64,000 bases of DNA from Neisseria sp. DTU_2020_1000833_1_SI_GRL_NUU_006 (GCA_032388755.1 CP135593.1:310001-374000), one strand, 5' to 3'; positions 33,238-41,691 are shown, numbered from the stretch's first letter. The notes: generated from the letters alone by a model not told the origin. Numbers and translations: made by a program.

Positions 33238-34296
33238 ATGCGTCCATTAAATGCCCGAATCCGCTTGGACAATCTGCGCCACAATTACCAAACCCTGAAA
33301 CAGATTCACGGCGGCAAGATGCTTGCCGTCATTAAAGCAGACGCTTACGGACACGGCGCGGTACGGTGCGCCCACGCATTGTCTGACCTTGCCGACGGGT
33401 TTGCCGTCGCCACCGTGGACGAAGCCGTCGAATTGCGCGAGAGCGGCATTAGCAGTCCCATCGTATTGCTCGAAGGCGTGTTTGAAGCGTCGGAATACGC
33501 TACCGTCGATAAATACAATTTGTGGCCGGGCATCGGCAGCCAATGGCAACTCGAAGCCTTAATCGCCCATCATTGGCAGAATCCCGTTAAAGTCTGGCTC
33601 AAAATGGATTCCGGTATGCACCGCGCCGGCTTCTTTCCGCACAATTACACTTCCGCCTACACCGCCCTGAAACAATGCAAACACGTTGACAGCATTGTTA
33701 AATTCAGCCATTTTGCCTGCGCCGACGAACCCGACAACGGCATGACCGAAATGCAGCTTGAAGCCTTTGATTTGGCGTGTGAAGGCTTGGAAGGCGAAGA
33801 AAGCCTTGCCAACTCCGCTGCCATCCTGAACGTTCCCGAAGCTCGCCGCGACTGGGGTCGTGCCGGTCTGTCACTTTACGGCATTTCTCCGTTCGGCGGC
33901 GTGGACGAACGTCTGAAACCCGTCATGCGCCTGACTTCCCGCGTATTCGGCGAACGCGTCCTACAACCTCATTCTCCCATCGGCTACGGCGCGACGTTTT
34001 ACACCAGCAAGTCCACCCGCGTCGGTCTGATTGCCTGCGGCTACGCCGACGGCTATCCGCGCCGAGCCTCGACCAACTCGCCCGTTGCCGTCGAAGGCAA
34101 ACGCAGCCGCATTATCGGCAGGGTGTCTATGGACATGATTACCGTCGAACTCGATGCTTCCAAAGAAGGTTTGGGCGCGGAAGTTGAACTGTGGGGCGAC
34201 GTTGTCAATATCAACGAAGTCGCCGAAGCTGCCGGTATGATTCCGTATGAAATCCTTTGCAACGTTAAACGCGCAAAGTTTACTTATAGCGATTGA
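33238..34296 (+). CDS. alr: Alanine racemase
   Basis: PLP enzyme that makes D-alanine for peptidoglycan. Lys33 in AVIKADAYGHGA binds PLP, and the catalytic Tyr of the second subunit is in GYGATFYTS. The 352-residue length is normal. It is the anabolic type by size and context. Start ATG 33238 has an AGAAAGAA site upstream. The next gene begins 27 bp downstream with no obvious terminator between. Confidence 0.96.
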   Translation: MRPLNARIRLDNLRHNYQTLKQIHGGKMLAVIKADAYGHGAVRCAHALSDLADGFAVATVDEAVELRESGISSPIVLLEGVFEASEYATVDKYNLWPGIGSQWQLEALIAHHWQNPVKVWLKMDSGMHRAGFFPHNYTSAYTALKQCKHVDSIVKFSHFACADEPDNGMTEMQLEAFDLACEGLEGEESLANSAAILNVPEARRDWGRAGLSLYGISPFGGVDERLKPVMRLTSRVFGERVLQPHSPIGYGATFYTSKSTRVGLIACGYADGYPRRASTNSPVAVEGKRSRIIGRVSMDMITVELDASKEGLGAEVELWGDVVNINEVAEAAGMIPYEILCNVKRAKFTYSD

Positions 34297-34323
34297 TTGA
34301 AATTTGACGATTAAAGAATACTT

Positions 34324-34860
34324 ATGAAATTAACTAATAAATTTATAATTTTTATTACGGTAATAACTTTCGTATTGCTATTGATGCTTTTCAGTGGGAA
34401 TAGTTGTAGTGATGGTTTTCTATCTTCTTCAATTGGTAGCCGCGGAGCATGTTCACACCACGGAGGAGTTTCGTTCTTTTCAAAGATAAAAGTACCTTTA
34501 ATTTTTTCTATAACAGGATTGGTTTGGTATTTCTTAAATACTTTAACAAAAAATAAAAAGAATACTTGTGAAAATATAAATACCAATTATAGTGATAAAA
34601 ATGGTGTTGATGTTACTCTTACTAAGTACAATCAAGATAAAATTATAGAAACAAAATTACAAGACAAAAAAATAGCCAAAGGTAAAGCTAAAGATACTTC
34701 AAAGAAATGCCCAAAATGTAGGGCTAAATTAGTTTTACGCGTAGCTAAAAAAGGGAAAAATCCTGGTAATAAATTTTGGGGATGTTCTCGTTATCCTAGG
34801 TGTAGAGGAACCCGAAAATATGTGGAAGAAAGCACCTCAAATAGTGATAATCGGAATTAA
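34324..34860 (+). CDS. AT-rich orphan: membrane protein with CSHHGG motif and topoisomerase-type zinc finger
   Basis: A 178-residue protein with no full-length match that I recognise. Residues 5-24 and 55-72 are hydrophobic. Between them NSCSDGFLSSSIGSRGACSHHGGV resembles the Cys/His motif of DUF3761 proteins. Residues 80-128 are a Lys/Asp-rich linker. The C-terminus has the topoisomerase-I type zinc finger CPKC...FWGCSRYPRC (Cys129, 132, 154, 160). Codon use is far more AT-rich than alr, pointing to recent transfer. It may share the alr transcript. Function is unknown; nucleic-acid contact by the finger is inferred. Confidence 0.72.
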   Translation: MKLTNKFIIFITVITFVLLLMLFSGNSCSDGFLSSSIGSRGACSHHGGVSFFSKIKVPLIFSITGLVWYFLNTLTKNKKNTCENINTNYSDKNGVDVTLTKYNQDKIIETKLQDKKIAKGKAKDTSKKCPKCRAKLVLRVAKKGKNPGNKFWGCSRYPRCRGTRKYVEESTSNSDNRN

Positions 34861-34882
34861 CTATGTCTTTAGACAATTACTC

Positions 34883-34946
34883 AAAAAGGCTGTTTGAAAA
34901 CCATGTTGGCGAAACTTGCTATGTCCGTTTTCAGATGGCCTTTTTT
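34883..34946. terminator. Degenerate DUS-pair terminator
   Basis: AAGGCTGTTTGAAAAC and GTTTTCAGATGGCCTTTTTT pair with compensating changes. The uptake core is mutated in both arms but the hairpin and T run remain, so it probably keeps only the terminator role. Confidence 0.65.
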
Positions 34947-34986
34947 CCTTAAATTTATTACTGTCGGCTGGATGCTTTCAATCAAA

Positions 34987-34998
34987 ATTGTCAACAAT
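34987..34998. promoter_or_regulatory. Palindrome ATTGTCAACAAT before the ACT-DUF711 operon
   Basis: Arms ATTGT and ACAAT around CA. The identical 12-mer occurs at 37499-37510 next to the gntR-type gene. Here it lies about 28 bp upstream of the TATAAT at 35026-35031, a position suited to an activator or repressor. Confidence 0.6.
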
Positions 34999-35025
34999 CC
35001 AAGCGAACTTATTTTAAAGCAGTGC

Positions 35026-35031
35026 TATAAT
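35026..35031 (+). promoter_or_regulatory. -10 box of the ACT-DUF711 operon
   Basis: Consensus TATAAT 45 bp before the ACT gene start. No good -35 is seen at 17 bp (GCGAAC), which fits dependence on a regulator bound upstream. Confidence 0.55.
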
Positions 35032-35076
35032 TTCCCAAATCAATTTTTCAGACGACCCCTACAAGGACCCTGACCT

Positions 35077-35349
35077 ATGAATAATTCAGTCATTACCGTC
35101 ATCGGCAAAGACCGTGTCGGTATCGTGTACGACGTTTCCCGCATTCTCGCAGAAAACCAAATCAACATCCTCAATATCAGCCAGCAGCTGATGGACGATT
35201 TCTTCACCATGATTATCTTGGTGGATACCTCGAAATGCCCCAAATCGAGGCAGGAAATGCTGGATTTGTTTGCGGAAGAGAGCAAAAAACTCGCGCTCGA
35301 CATCCGCATGCAAAACGAAGAAATCTTCCAAGCTATGCACCGCATTTGA
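35077..35349 (+). CDS. ACT domain protein (UPF0237 family)
   Basis: A 90-residue single ACT domain (VITVIGKDRVGIVYDVSRILAENQINILNISQQ). ACT domains bind amino acids and regulate metabolism. It is followed after 14 bp by the DUF711 protein, a pair conserved in many bacteria, including Gram-positives. A single-domain partner for the DUF711 enzyme is the likely role, by inference. Confidence 0.9.
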   Translation: MNNSVITVIGKDRVGIVYDVSRILAENQINILNISQQLMDDFFTMIILVDTSKCPKSRQEMLDLFAEESKKLALDIRMQNEEIFQAMHRI

Positions 35350-35363
35350 GTCGGAGGAATGTG

Positions 35364-36719
35364 ATGAGTATCCAATCCGGCGAAATTTTAGAAACCGTCA
35401 AAATGGTTGCCGACCAGCATTTCGACGTCCGCACCATTACCATAGGCATTGATTTGCACGACTGTATCAGCACCGACATTGATGTATTGAACCAAAACAT
35501 TTACAACAAAATCACCACCGTCGGTAAAGATTTGGTCGCTACGGCGAAACACCTGTCTGCCAAATACGGCGTGCCGATTGTGAATCAGCGTATTTCCGTC
35601 ACGCCGATTGCCCAAATCGCGGCGGCGACCAAAGCCGATTCTTACGTCAGCGTGGCGCAGACTTTGGACAAGGCAGCCAAAGCCATCGGCGTGTCTTTTA
35701 TCGGCGGCTTTTCCGCGCTGGTGCAAAAAGGCATGTCTCCTTCAGACGAGGTGTTAATCCGCTCCATTCCCGAAGCGATGAAGACCACTGACATCGTGTG
35801 CAGCTCCATCAATATCGGCAGCACGCGCGCGGGTATCAATATGGATGCGGTCAGACTGGCGGGCGAAACCATCAAGCGTACGGCTGAAATCACACCCGAA
35901 GGTTTCGGCTGCGCCAAAATCGTCGTGTTCTGCAACGCGGTGGAAGACAATCCGTTTATGGCGGGCGCGTTTCACGGTTCGGGCGAAGCGGACGCCGTTA
36001 TCAACGTCGGCGTATCGGGGCCGGGCGTGGTCAAAGCCGCGCTGGAAAATTCGAATGCGGTCAGCCTGACCGAAGTCGCCGAAGTCGTGAAGAAAACCGC
36101 CTTCAAAATCACCCGCGTGGGCGAGCTCATCGGCCGTGAAGCCTCGAAAATTTTGGGCATTCCGTTCGGTATTCTCGATTTGTCGCTGGCGCCGACCCCT
36201 GCCGTTGGCGACTCGGTGGCGCGCATCCTTGAAGAAATGGGCTTGAGCGTCTGCGGTACGCACGGAACGACGGCTGCTTTGGCATTGCTGAACGATGCCG
36301 TGAAAAAAGGCGGCATGATGGCTTCCAGCGCGGTCGGGGGGTTGAGCGGCGCGTTCATCCCTGTTTCCGAAGACGAAGGCATGATTGCCGCCGCCGAAGC
36401 AGGCGTGCTGACGCTGGACAAACTCGAAGCGATGACCGCCGTCTGCTCGGTCGGTCTGGACATGATTGCCGTTCCCGGCGACACGCCCGCACACACGATT
36501 TCCGGCATCATCGCCGACGAAGCCGCCATCGGCATGATCAACAGCAAAACCACCGCCGTGCGCATCATTCCGGTAACGGGCAAAACCGTCGGCGACAGCG
36601 TCGAGTTCGGCGGTCTGCTGGGCTACGCACCTGTGATGCCGGTTAAAGAAGGTTCGTGCGAAGTGTTTGTTAACCGAGGCGGCAGGATTCCTGCGCCGGT
36701 GCAGTCGATGAAGAACTGA
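35364..36719 (+). CDS. DUF711 / UPF0210 family protein
   Basis: A 451-residue cytoplasmic protein of the UPF0210 family, whose activity is unknown. The start at 35364 (MSIQSGEILETVKMV) follows a GGAGG site; the open frame upstream runs through the ACT gene in another frame. Conserved pieces include TIGIDLHDCISTDID near the N-terminus, FCNAVEDNPFMAGAFHG and GLDMIAVPGDTPAHTISGIIADE. It is translated with the upstream ACT gene. Confidence 0.92.
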   Translation: MSIQSGEILETVKMVADQHFDVRTITIGIDLHDCISTDIDVLNQNIYNKITTVGKDLVATAKHLSAKYGVPIVNQRISVTPIAQIAAATKADSYVSVAQTLDKAAKAIGVSFIGGFSALVQKGMSPSDEVLIRSIPEAMKTTDIVCSSINIGSTRAGINMDAVRLAGETIKRTAEITPEGFGCAKIVVFCNAVEDNPFMAGAFHGSGEADAVINVGVSGPGVVKAALENSNAVSLTEVAEVVKKTAFKITRVGELIGREASKILGIPFGILDLSLAPTPAVGDSVARILEEMGLSVCGTHGTTAALALLNDAVKKGGMMASSAVGGLSGAFIPVSEDEGMIAAAEAGVLTLDKLEAMTAVCSVGLDMIAVPGDTPAHTISGIIADEAAIGMINSKTTAVRIIPVTGKTVGDSVEFGGLLGYAPVMPVKEGSCEVFVNRGGRIPAPVQSMKN

Positions 36720-36732
36720 TTGCTTGACCATG

Positions 36733-36780
36733 AAAAAGGTCGTCTGAAAACTCGCCATGCTTGTTTTCAGACGACCTTTT
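36733..36780. terminator. DUS-pair terminator after the DUF711 gene
   Basis: AAAAAGGTCGTCTGAAAAC and GTTTTCAGACGACCTTTT pair, 14 bp beyond the stop. Confidence 0.82.
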
Positions 36781-36870
36781 CCAACTCCGCGCCTGTATTT
36801 ATCCGTAGAAATTGTTTACAATATGAAAATGCGCCTGTTTATCAGGCATTTTCGCGACAGAAAGGCAATC

Positions 36871-37290
36871 ATGCAAGTTACATCAAAATGGATAGACGGA
36901 ATGTGCTTTGTCGGCACGACCGAAAACGGACACAGCGTCGTCATGGAAGGCGCGGCGGCGGAAGGGCAGGCGAAACGCGGTCCCAGCCCGATGGAAATGC
37001 TGCTTTTGGGCGTGGCGGGCTGCTCCAGCATCGATGTCGTGATGATTGCCGAGAAACAGCGTCAAAAGGTAGTGGACTGCCAAGCGACGGTTACTGCGAA
37101 GCGCGCCGACGATACCCCGCGCGTGTTCACCGAAATCCACATCCATTTTAAAGTCATCGGACACAATCTGACCGAATCCGCCATCGAGCGCGCCGTGCAG
37201 ATGTCCGCCGAGAAATATTGTTCCGCCTCGATTATGCTGGGCAAGGCGGCGAAAATCACCCACAGTTTTGAAACCGTCGAAGCAGAGTAA
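36871..37290 (+). CDS. OsmC-family protein
   Basis: A 139-residue OsmC/Ohr fold protein. The two reactive cysteines are in GVAGCSSIDVV and EKYCSASIM. Related proteins reduce organic hydroperoxides; YhfA-type members like this one have no proven substrate. The start ATG 36871 with AAAGG upstream fits the family; 38 open codons further up do not. Single gene with a DUS pair after it. Confidence 0.88.
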   Translation: MQVTSKWIDGMCFVGTTENGHSVVMEGAAAEGQAKRGPSPMEMLLLGVAGCSSIDVVMIAEKQRQKVVDCQATVTAKRADDTPRVFTEIHIHFKVIGHNLTESAIERAVQMSAEKYCSASIMLGKAAKITHSFETVEAE

Positions 37291-37291
37291 T

Positions 37292-37333
37292 TTTTCAGAC
37301 GACCTCCCGTATCTTTCAGGGGTCGTCTGAAAA
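37292..37333. terminator. Inverted DUS pair after the OsmC-like gene
   Basis: The DUS face outward: TTTTCAGACGACC, 16 bases, GGTCGTCTGAAAA. The hairpin follows the stop by one base and may end transcription from both sides. Confidence 0.65.
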
Positions 37334-37381
37334 GCGTTTAGAGGCGGAATACTGTTAAAGCGTGAATAAAGACCGCCCGAC

Positions 37382-37471
37382 AAAAAAGCAGATATATTCA
37401 CGCTACACCATGAATATATCTGCTTGCTTATTGTGGATTCTCTCTCTATCAGCCTTTATAACTTGGCCTTT
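37382..37471 (-). ncRNA. Small RNA divergent from the GntR gene (NmsR/RcoF-like locus)
   Basis: A complete transcription unit of about 90 bases without an ORF. Promoter: TTGACA (37501-37506), 17-bp spacer, CACAAT (37478-37483), predicted start near 37471. Terminator: a perfect 14-bp stem AGCAGATATATTCA/TGAATATATCTGCT with 10-base loop (37387-37424), followed by T6. The single-stranded body holds purine-rich GATAGAGAGAGAA. In meningococcus the tandem sRNAs NmsR (RcoF) lie beside a GntR regulator that controls them; this position suggests the same family, though only one copy is seen here. Confidence 0.75.
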
Positions 37472-37498
37472 CGACATATTGTGCAAGCTTAGTTAGGG

Positions 37499-37510
37499 AT
37501 TGTCAACAAT
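37499..37510. promoter_or_regulatory. Palindromic operator over the sRNA -35 box
   Basis: ATTGTCAACAAT overlaps the whole -35 TTGACA of the sRNA promoter. Its TNGT...ACNA half-sites resemble operators of FCD-type GntR regulators. The adjacent gene at 37652 encodes such a regulator, so repression by occlusion is likely. Confidence 0.65.
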
Positions 37511-37651
37511 TTTTAATTATATCTTAATCAGGTTTCGTGACATATTGAAATGGAATCAAGTATAAAGCGATACGGGGCGGCTCAACGCCATCGCAAATTT
37601 CCAGTCATTTCAAACAATATGCCACGCCAGACCATGAGGAGAGCTGAAATA

Positions 37652-38368
37652 ATGAATACCGATAACGAAACCCTCCATGCGCCCACCCCTTCTTCCATGA
37701 TGCCGGCAGGCAGGCACGATTCGGAGCTGTTCCGCGTTTACGCCCTGATTTTGGACGGCATCACCGACCATGTTTTGCTGCCCGGCAAAAAATTGACCGA
37801 ATCCGAGCTTTGCCGCCAGATGGTCTGCTCGCGCAATACCGTGCGCGGCGCGCTGTCCCTGTTGGCACACGACAAAATCGTCGATTTGCAACCTAATCGC
37901 GGCGCGTTCGTCCATGTTCCCGATTTGAAGGAAATGCAGGACGTGTTCAACGCGCGTATCGAAATGGAAAGCATGATTTTGAACCTTCTGTCCGATATGC
38001 CCGATTTGGAAACCCGCCTCCAGCCGCTTTACACCATGATCGAACGTGAAGAACAGGCATCCGACAGCGGCGACCGCGTGGGTTGGAACCGCCTGTCCAA
38101 CGCCTTCCACGTCGAACTGGCGCGTCTGATCGACAACCACGTCTTGTTCGACATCATGAATACCCTGTGCGCCCGTTCTTCGCTCATCGTCGCCGTTTTC
38201 GATGCGCAGCGTCATGAAAAACGCGCCATCAACCCCCACACCCATTCCGAACACCGCGAAATCCTCGACCTGCTGGTCAACGGCAAACGCAACCGCGTCG
38301 TCAAAGTCATGCGCAAACACTTAAGCGCGTGCGTAGAGCGTTTGGAACGCAAATACGAAGGCGAGTAA
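37652..38368 (+). CDS. GntR-family (FCD subfamily) transcriptional regulator
   Basis: A 238-residue repressor-type protein. The winged helix (about residues 27-90) has LPGKKLTESELCRQMVCSRNTVRGALSLLAHDKIVDLQPNRGAFV. The C-terminal FCD domain has the metal-binding pattern NAFHVELARL, then SEHREILDLLVNGKRNRVVKVMRKHL. Such domains sense carboxylates or sugar acids. Start 37652 follows GGAG by 10 bases; two upstream in-frame ATGs are also possible. Its nearest meningococcal counterpart is probably NMB1563, which controls the NmsR sRNAs. Confidence 0.88.
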   Translation: MNTDNETLHAPTPSSMMPAGRHDSELFRVYALILDGITDHVLLPGKKLTESELCRQMVCSRNTVRGALSLLAHDKIVDLQPNRGAFVHVPDLKEMQDVFNARIEMESMILNLLSDMPDLETRLQPLYTMIEREEQASDSGDRVGWNRLSNAFHVELARLIDNHVLFDIMNTLCARSSLIVAVFDAQRHEKRAINPHTHSEHREILDLLVNGKRNRVVKVMRKHLSACVERLERKYEGE

Positions 38369-38380
38369 TCAAATGCCGAT

Positions 38381-38426
38381 AAAAGGTCGTCTGAAAACAA
38401 GCGTAGTAAGTTTTCAGACGACCTTT
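38381..38426. terminator. DUS-pair terminator after the GntR gene
   Basis: AAAAGGTCGTCTGAAAAC and GTTTTCAGACGACCTTT, 12 bp beyond the stop. Confidence 0.8.
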
Positions 38427-38515
38427 GTCAGCATTTTCGGTGTTGTCAAGCAGCTTTACGCCAACCTGCCGACTAAACCGACATTCCGACATCTTTTCCA
38501 TGAGACATTTCTCCA

Positions 38516-39598
38516 ATGACCGCTTATACGCAACAGCTCGACCAAAAAATCCAATACTTGCAACAGCTTTTCCAAGGTTTGGATTTTCCTGAAATTCAAG
38601 TTTTCGAATCCCCCGAACAGCATTACCGGATGCGCGCCGAATTCCGTATTTGGCACGAAGGCGGCGAAATGTTTTACGCCATGTTCGAGCGCGGGCAGAA
38701 AGCAAGCGGCGCAAGCCTGATACGTTGCGATCAATTTCCCGCCGCCTCCGAATCCATCAACGCCTTGATGCCCAAGCTCATCGAAGCCGCCGCGCAAAAT
38801 CCCGAACTCAAAAACCGCTGGTACGCCGTAGAATTTTTGTCTGCGCTGAGCGGCGAAATGCTCGTTACCATGATTTACCACAAAAAACTGGGCGAAGCGT
38901 GGCAGCGTGCCGCCGAAACCTTGGCGCGTGAATTGAGCATCCATATCATCGGTCGGAGTAGGGGGCAGAAAATCGTTTTGACTCAAGACTATATAATCGA
39001 AGAGCTGAACGTAAACGGCAAGACCTTCCGCTACCGCCAAGTCGAAGGCAGTTTCACGCAGCCCAACGCCCGCGTGTGCGAAAAAATGCTCGGCTGGGCA
39101 TGCGATGTCGCGCAAAACCTCGGCGGCGACCTGCTCGAACTCTACTGCGGCAACGGTAATTTCACCCTGCCGCTCTCGCAGCATTTCCGTCAGGTGTTAG
39201 CGACCGAAGTGTCCAAAACTTCCGTTTATGCCGCACAGTGGAATATCGAAGCCAACCAAAGGGACAACATCAAAATCGCCCGCCTCTCTGCGGAAGAATT
39301 TACCGAAGCCTATACCCAAAGCCGCGAATTCCGCCGCCTACAAGAACAGGGTATCTCGTTGAAAGATTATGATTTTTCCACGATTTTTGTCGATCCGCCC
39401 CGAGCCGGCGTCGATGATGAAACGCTGAAGCTGGTTTCCCAGTTTGACAACATTATCTATATTTCCTGCAATCCTGAAACCCTACGCGCGAACCTTGATA
39501 TACTTTGCCAAACCCATACTGTCGAACGCGCCGCGTTGTTTGATCAGTTCCCGTTTACGCACCATATCGAAAGCGGCGTTTATTTGAAGAAGAAATAA
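38516..39598 (+). CDS. trmA: tRNA (uracil-5-)-methyltransferase
   Basis: Makes m5U54 (ribothymidine) in the tRNA T loop using SAM. SAM site DLLELYCGNGNFTLPLS (about residues 205-221), the IFVDPPRAGVD motif and the nucleophilic cysteine in ISCNPET are intact. The 360 residues match E. coli TrmA (366), and the absence of an N-terminal TRAM domain and Fe-S cysteines separates it from RlmC/RlmD. Single gene. Confidence 0.96.
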   Translation: MTAYTQQLDQKIQYLQQLFQGLDFPEIQVFESPEQHYRMRAEFRIWHEGGEMFYAMFERGQKASGASLIRCDQFPAASESINALMPKLIEAAAQNPELKNRWYAVEFLSALSGEMLVTMIYHKKLGEAWQRAAETLARELSIHIIGRSRGQKIVLTQDYIIEELNVNGKTFRYRQVEGSFTQPNARVCEKMLGWACDVAQNLGGDLLELYCGNGNFTLPLSQHFRQVLATEVSKTSVYAAQWNIEANQRDNIKIARLSAEEFTEAYTQSREFRRLQEQGISLKDYDFSTIFVDPPRAGVDDETLKLVSQFDNIIYISCNPETLRANLDILCQTHTVERAALFDQFPFTHHIESGVYLKKK

Positions 39599-39611
39599 AG
39601 AAGCGGGGTTG

Positions 39612-39679
39612 AAAAAGGTCGTCTGAACATTTTAAAAACATGGATTATCATGTGCAGAACTGTTTTCAGACGACCTTTT
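39612..39679. terminator. DUS-pair terminator after trmA
   Basis: AAAAAGGTCGTCTGAACA with TGTTTTCAGACGACCTTTT, loop about 30 bases. Confidence 0.75.
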
Positions 39680-39715
39680 CCCTGATAACAAATTTCCAAT
39701 AAAGCCTAAATCATC

Positions 39716-40486
39716 ATGCCCGTAGATTCTTTTTTCTACCTCTTACTGCTCACCGGATTTTGCGCCGGACTGATGAACGCGGCGGTTGGCGGCGGCGGAT
39801 TGTTGCAAATACCGGGGCTGTTCAACCTGCTGCCCGCTTCCACGCCCGTGGCTTCGGTCATCGGCACCGACAAATTCGCTGCCTTATGCGGCACGCTGAC
39901 TGCAACGGGGCAATACCTGCGCAAAATCCCCCTGCCGTGGAAAATGCTGCTGCCCGTCGCCGTGCTGGCGTTTGCCGCTTCCTATCTGGGCGCGAATGCC
40001 GTGGCGTATCTGCCCGTGCACTACATGAAACCGGCGATGTTGGTCATCATGGTGGCCATGTGCCTTTATACTTTTTTGAAAAAAGACTTGGGGCAGGCGG
40101 TGCGCACCAAAAAATTGACGCGCCGCGAAACCTTATGGGGCTTACTCTTCGGCGCGCTCATCGGTTTTTACGACGGCATCTTCGGGCCCGGCTCAGGCAG
40201 CCTGCTGGCCTTCGTATTCGTCCGTTTTTACGGTTATGATTTCCTGACGGCGAACGCATCCGCCAAAGTCATCAATTCCACCACCTACCTTGCCGCGCTG
40301 GCGGTTTTCATCCCGCAAGGGCATGTCGTTTGGGCGTGGGCGATTCCGCTTGCGCTGGCGAATTTGTGCGGCGGCGTGGTCGGTGCAAAATTGGCGATAC
40401 GCGGCGGAACCAAGTTTCTGCGTTACGGATTTATGGTGTTGCTGTGTCTGACCATAGGAAAATTCGCTTGGGATTTGATTCGATAA
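39716..40486 (+). CDS. TauE/SafE-family sulfite or anion exporter
   Basis: A 256-residue inner-membrane protein with about eight helices. The two family repeats are seen as GFCAGLMNAAVGGGGLLQIPGLF near the N-terminus and GALIGFYDGIFGPGSGSLLAFVF in the second half. Members move sulfite, sulfoacetate or other organosulfur anions; the substrate here is unknown. It stands between trmA and aroC with a DUS downstream. Confidence 0.9.
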   Translation: MPVDSFFYLLLLTGFCAGLMNAAVGGGGLLQIPGLFNLLPASTPVASVIGTDKFAALCGTLTATGQYLRKIPLPWKMLLPVAVLAFAASYLGANAVAYLPVHYMKPAMLVIMVAMCLYTFLKKDLGQAVRTKKLTRRETLWGLLFGALIGFYDGIFGPGSGSLLAFVFVRFYGYDFLTANASAKVINSTTYLAALAVFIPQGHVVWAWAIPLALANLCGGVVGAKLAIRGGTKFLRYGFMVLLCLTIGKFAWDLIR

Positions 40487-40590
40487 CAGAAGGTACGCAG
40501 CAGGCAGGATTCGCCCGCCGAAAGCGTTTCAGACGACCTTTGTATGCTAAAATCCGTCATCTTTCAGCATATGACCGATAGAGGGAAAAC

Positions 40591-41691
40591 ATGGCAGGCA
40601 ACACTTTCGGACAACTCTTCACCGTTACCACCTTCGGCGAAAGCCACGGCGCAGGTTTGGGCTGCATCATCGACGGCTGCCCGCCCGGACTGGCATTGAC
40701 CGAATCAGACATCCAAGCCGACCTCGACCGGCGCAAACCCGGCACCAGCCGCCACGTTACCCAACGCCGCGAAGCCGACCAAGTCGAAATCCTCTCCGGC
40801 GTCTTCGAAGGCAAAACCACCGGCACCCCCATCGCCCTCTTAATCCGCAATACCGACCAACGCAGCAAAGACTACGGCAACATCGCCACCAGCTTCCGTC
40901 CCGGCCACGCCGACTATACCTACTGGCACAAATACGGCACGCGCGACTACCGCGGCGGCGGCAGAAGCTCCGCCCGCGAAACCGCCGCCCGCGTTGCCGC
41001 CGGAGCCGTTGCCAAAAAATGGCTGAAAGAAAAATTCGGCACGGAAATCACCGCCTACGTCACCCAAGTCGGCGAAAAAGAAATTCAGTTTGAAGGTTAC
41101 GAACACATTTCCCAAAATCCCTTCTTCGCCGCCAACCAAAGCCAAATCGCCGAGCTGGAAAACTATATGGACAGCGTGCGCAAATCCTTGGATTCCGTCG
41201 GCGCGAAACTGCATATCGAAGCGGCTAACATCCCCGTCGGCTTGGGCGAACCCGTTTTCGACCGCCTCGATGCCGAAATCGCCTACGCCATGATGGGCAT
41301 CAACGCTGTCAAAGGCGTGGAAATCGGCGCAGGCTTCGGCAGCGTCGTCCAGCGCGGCAGCGAACACGGCGACGAACTCAACCCGCAAGGCTTCCTGTCT
41401 AACCACGCCGGCGGCATCCTCGGCGGCATCAGCACCGGACAAGACATCCACGTCAACATCGCCATCAAACCCACCAGTTCCATCGCCACCCCGCGCCGCA
41501 GCATCGACATCAACGGCAACTCAGTTGAACTCGCCACCCACGGCAGACACGATCCCTGCGTCGGACTGCGCGCCGCCCCCATCGCCGAAGCCATGCTCGC
41601 GCTCGTGCTTATCGACCACGCCCTGCGCCATCGCGCGCAAAACGCCGACGTAGTTGTTGATACGCCCGACATTACCAAGCAGCATAGATAA
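40591..41691 (+). CDS. aroC: Chorismate synthase
   Basis: Last step of the shikimate pathway; converts EPSP to chorismate with reduced FMN. The three family signatures are present: GESHGAGLGCIIDGCP, the GGGRSSARETAARVAAGAVAKK region and the RHDPCVGLRAAPIAEAMLA region. 366 residues as expected. Start ATG 40591 after AGGGAAAAC. Single gene ended by a DUS pair. Confidence 0.97.
   Translation: MAGNTFGQLFTVTTFGESHGAGLGCIIDGCPPGLALTESDIQADLDRRKPGTSRHVTQRREADQVEILSGVFEGKTTGTPIALLIRNTDQRSKDYGNIATSFRPGHADYTYWHKYGTRDYRGGGRSSARETAARVAAGAVAKKWLKEKFGTEITAYVTQVGEKEIQFEGYEHISQNPFFAANQSQIAELENYMDSVRKSLDSVGAKLHIEAANIPVGLGEPVFDRLDAEIAYAMMGINAVKGVEIGAGFGSVVQRGSEHGDELNPQGFLSNHAGGILGGISTGQDIHVNIAIKPTSSIATPRRSIDINGNSVELATHGRHDPCVGLRAAPIAEAMLALVLIDHALRHRAQNADVVVDTPDITKQHR

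Noticed and set aside
35235..35363. Upstream extension of the DUF711 protein through the ACT gene
   Set aside because: It uses another frame of the ACT gene; ATG 35364 has a GGAGG site and family similarity starts there.
35754..36758. 334-codon minus-strand frame opposite the DUF711 gene
   Set aside because: Composition (many His, Arg and Gly) is that of an antisense shadow, and the sense gene is intact.
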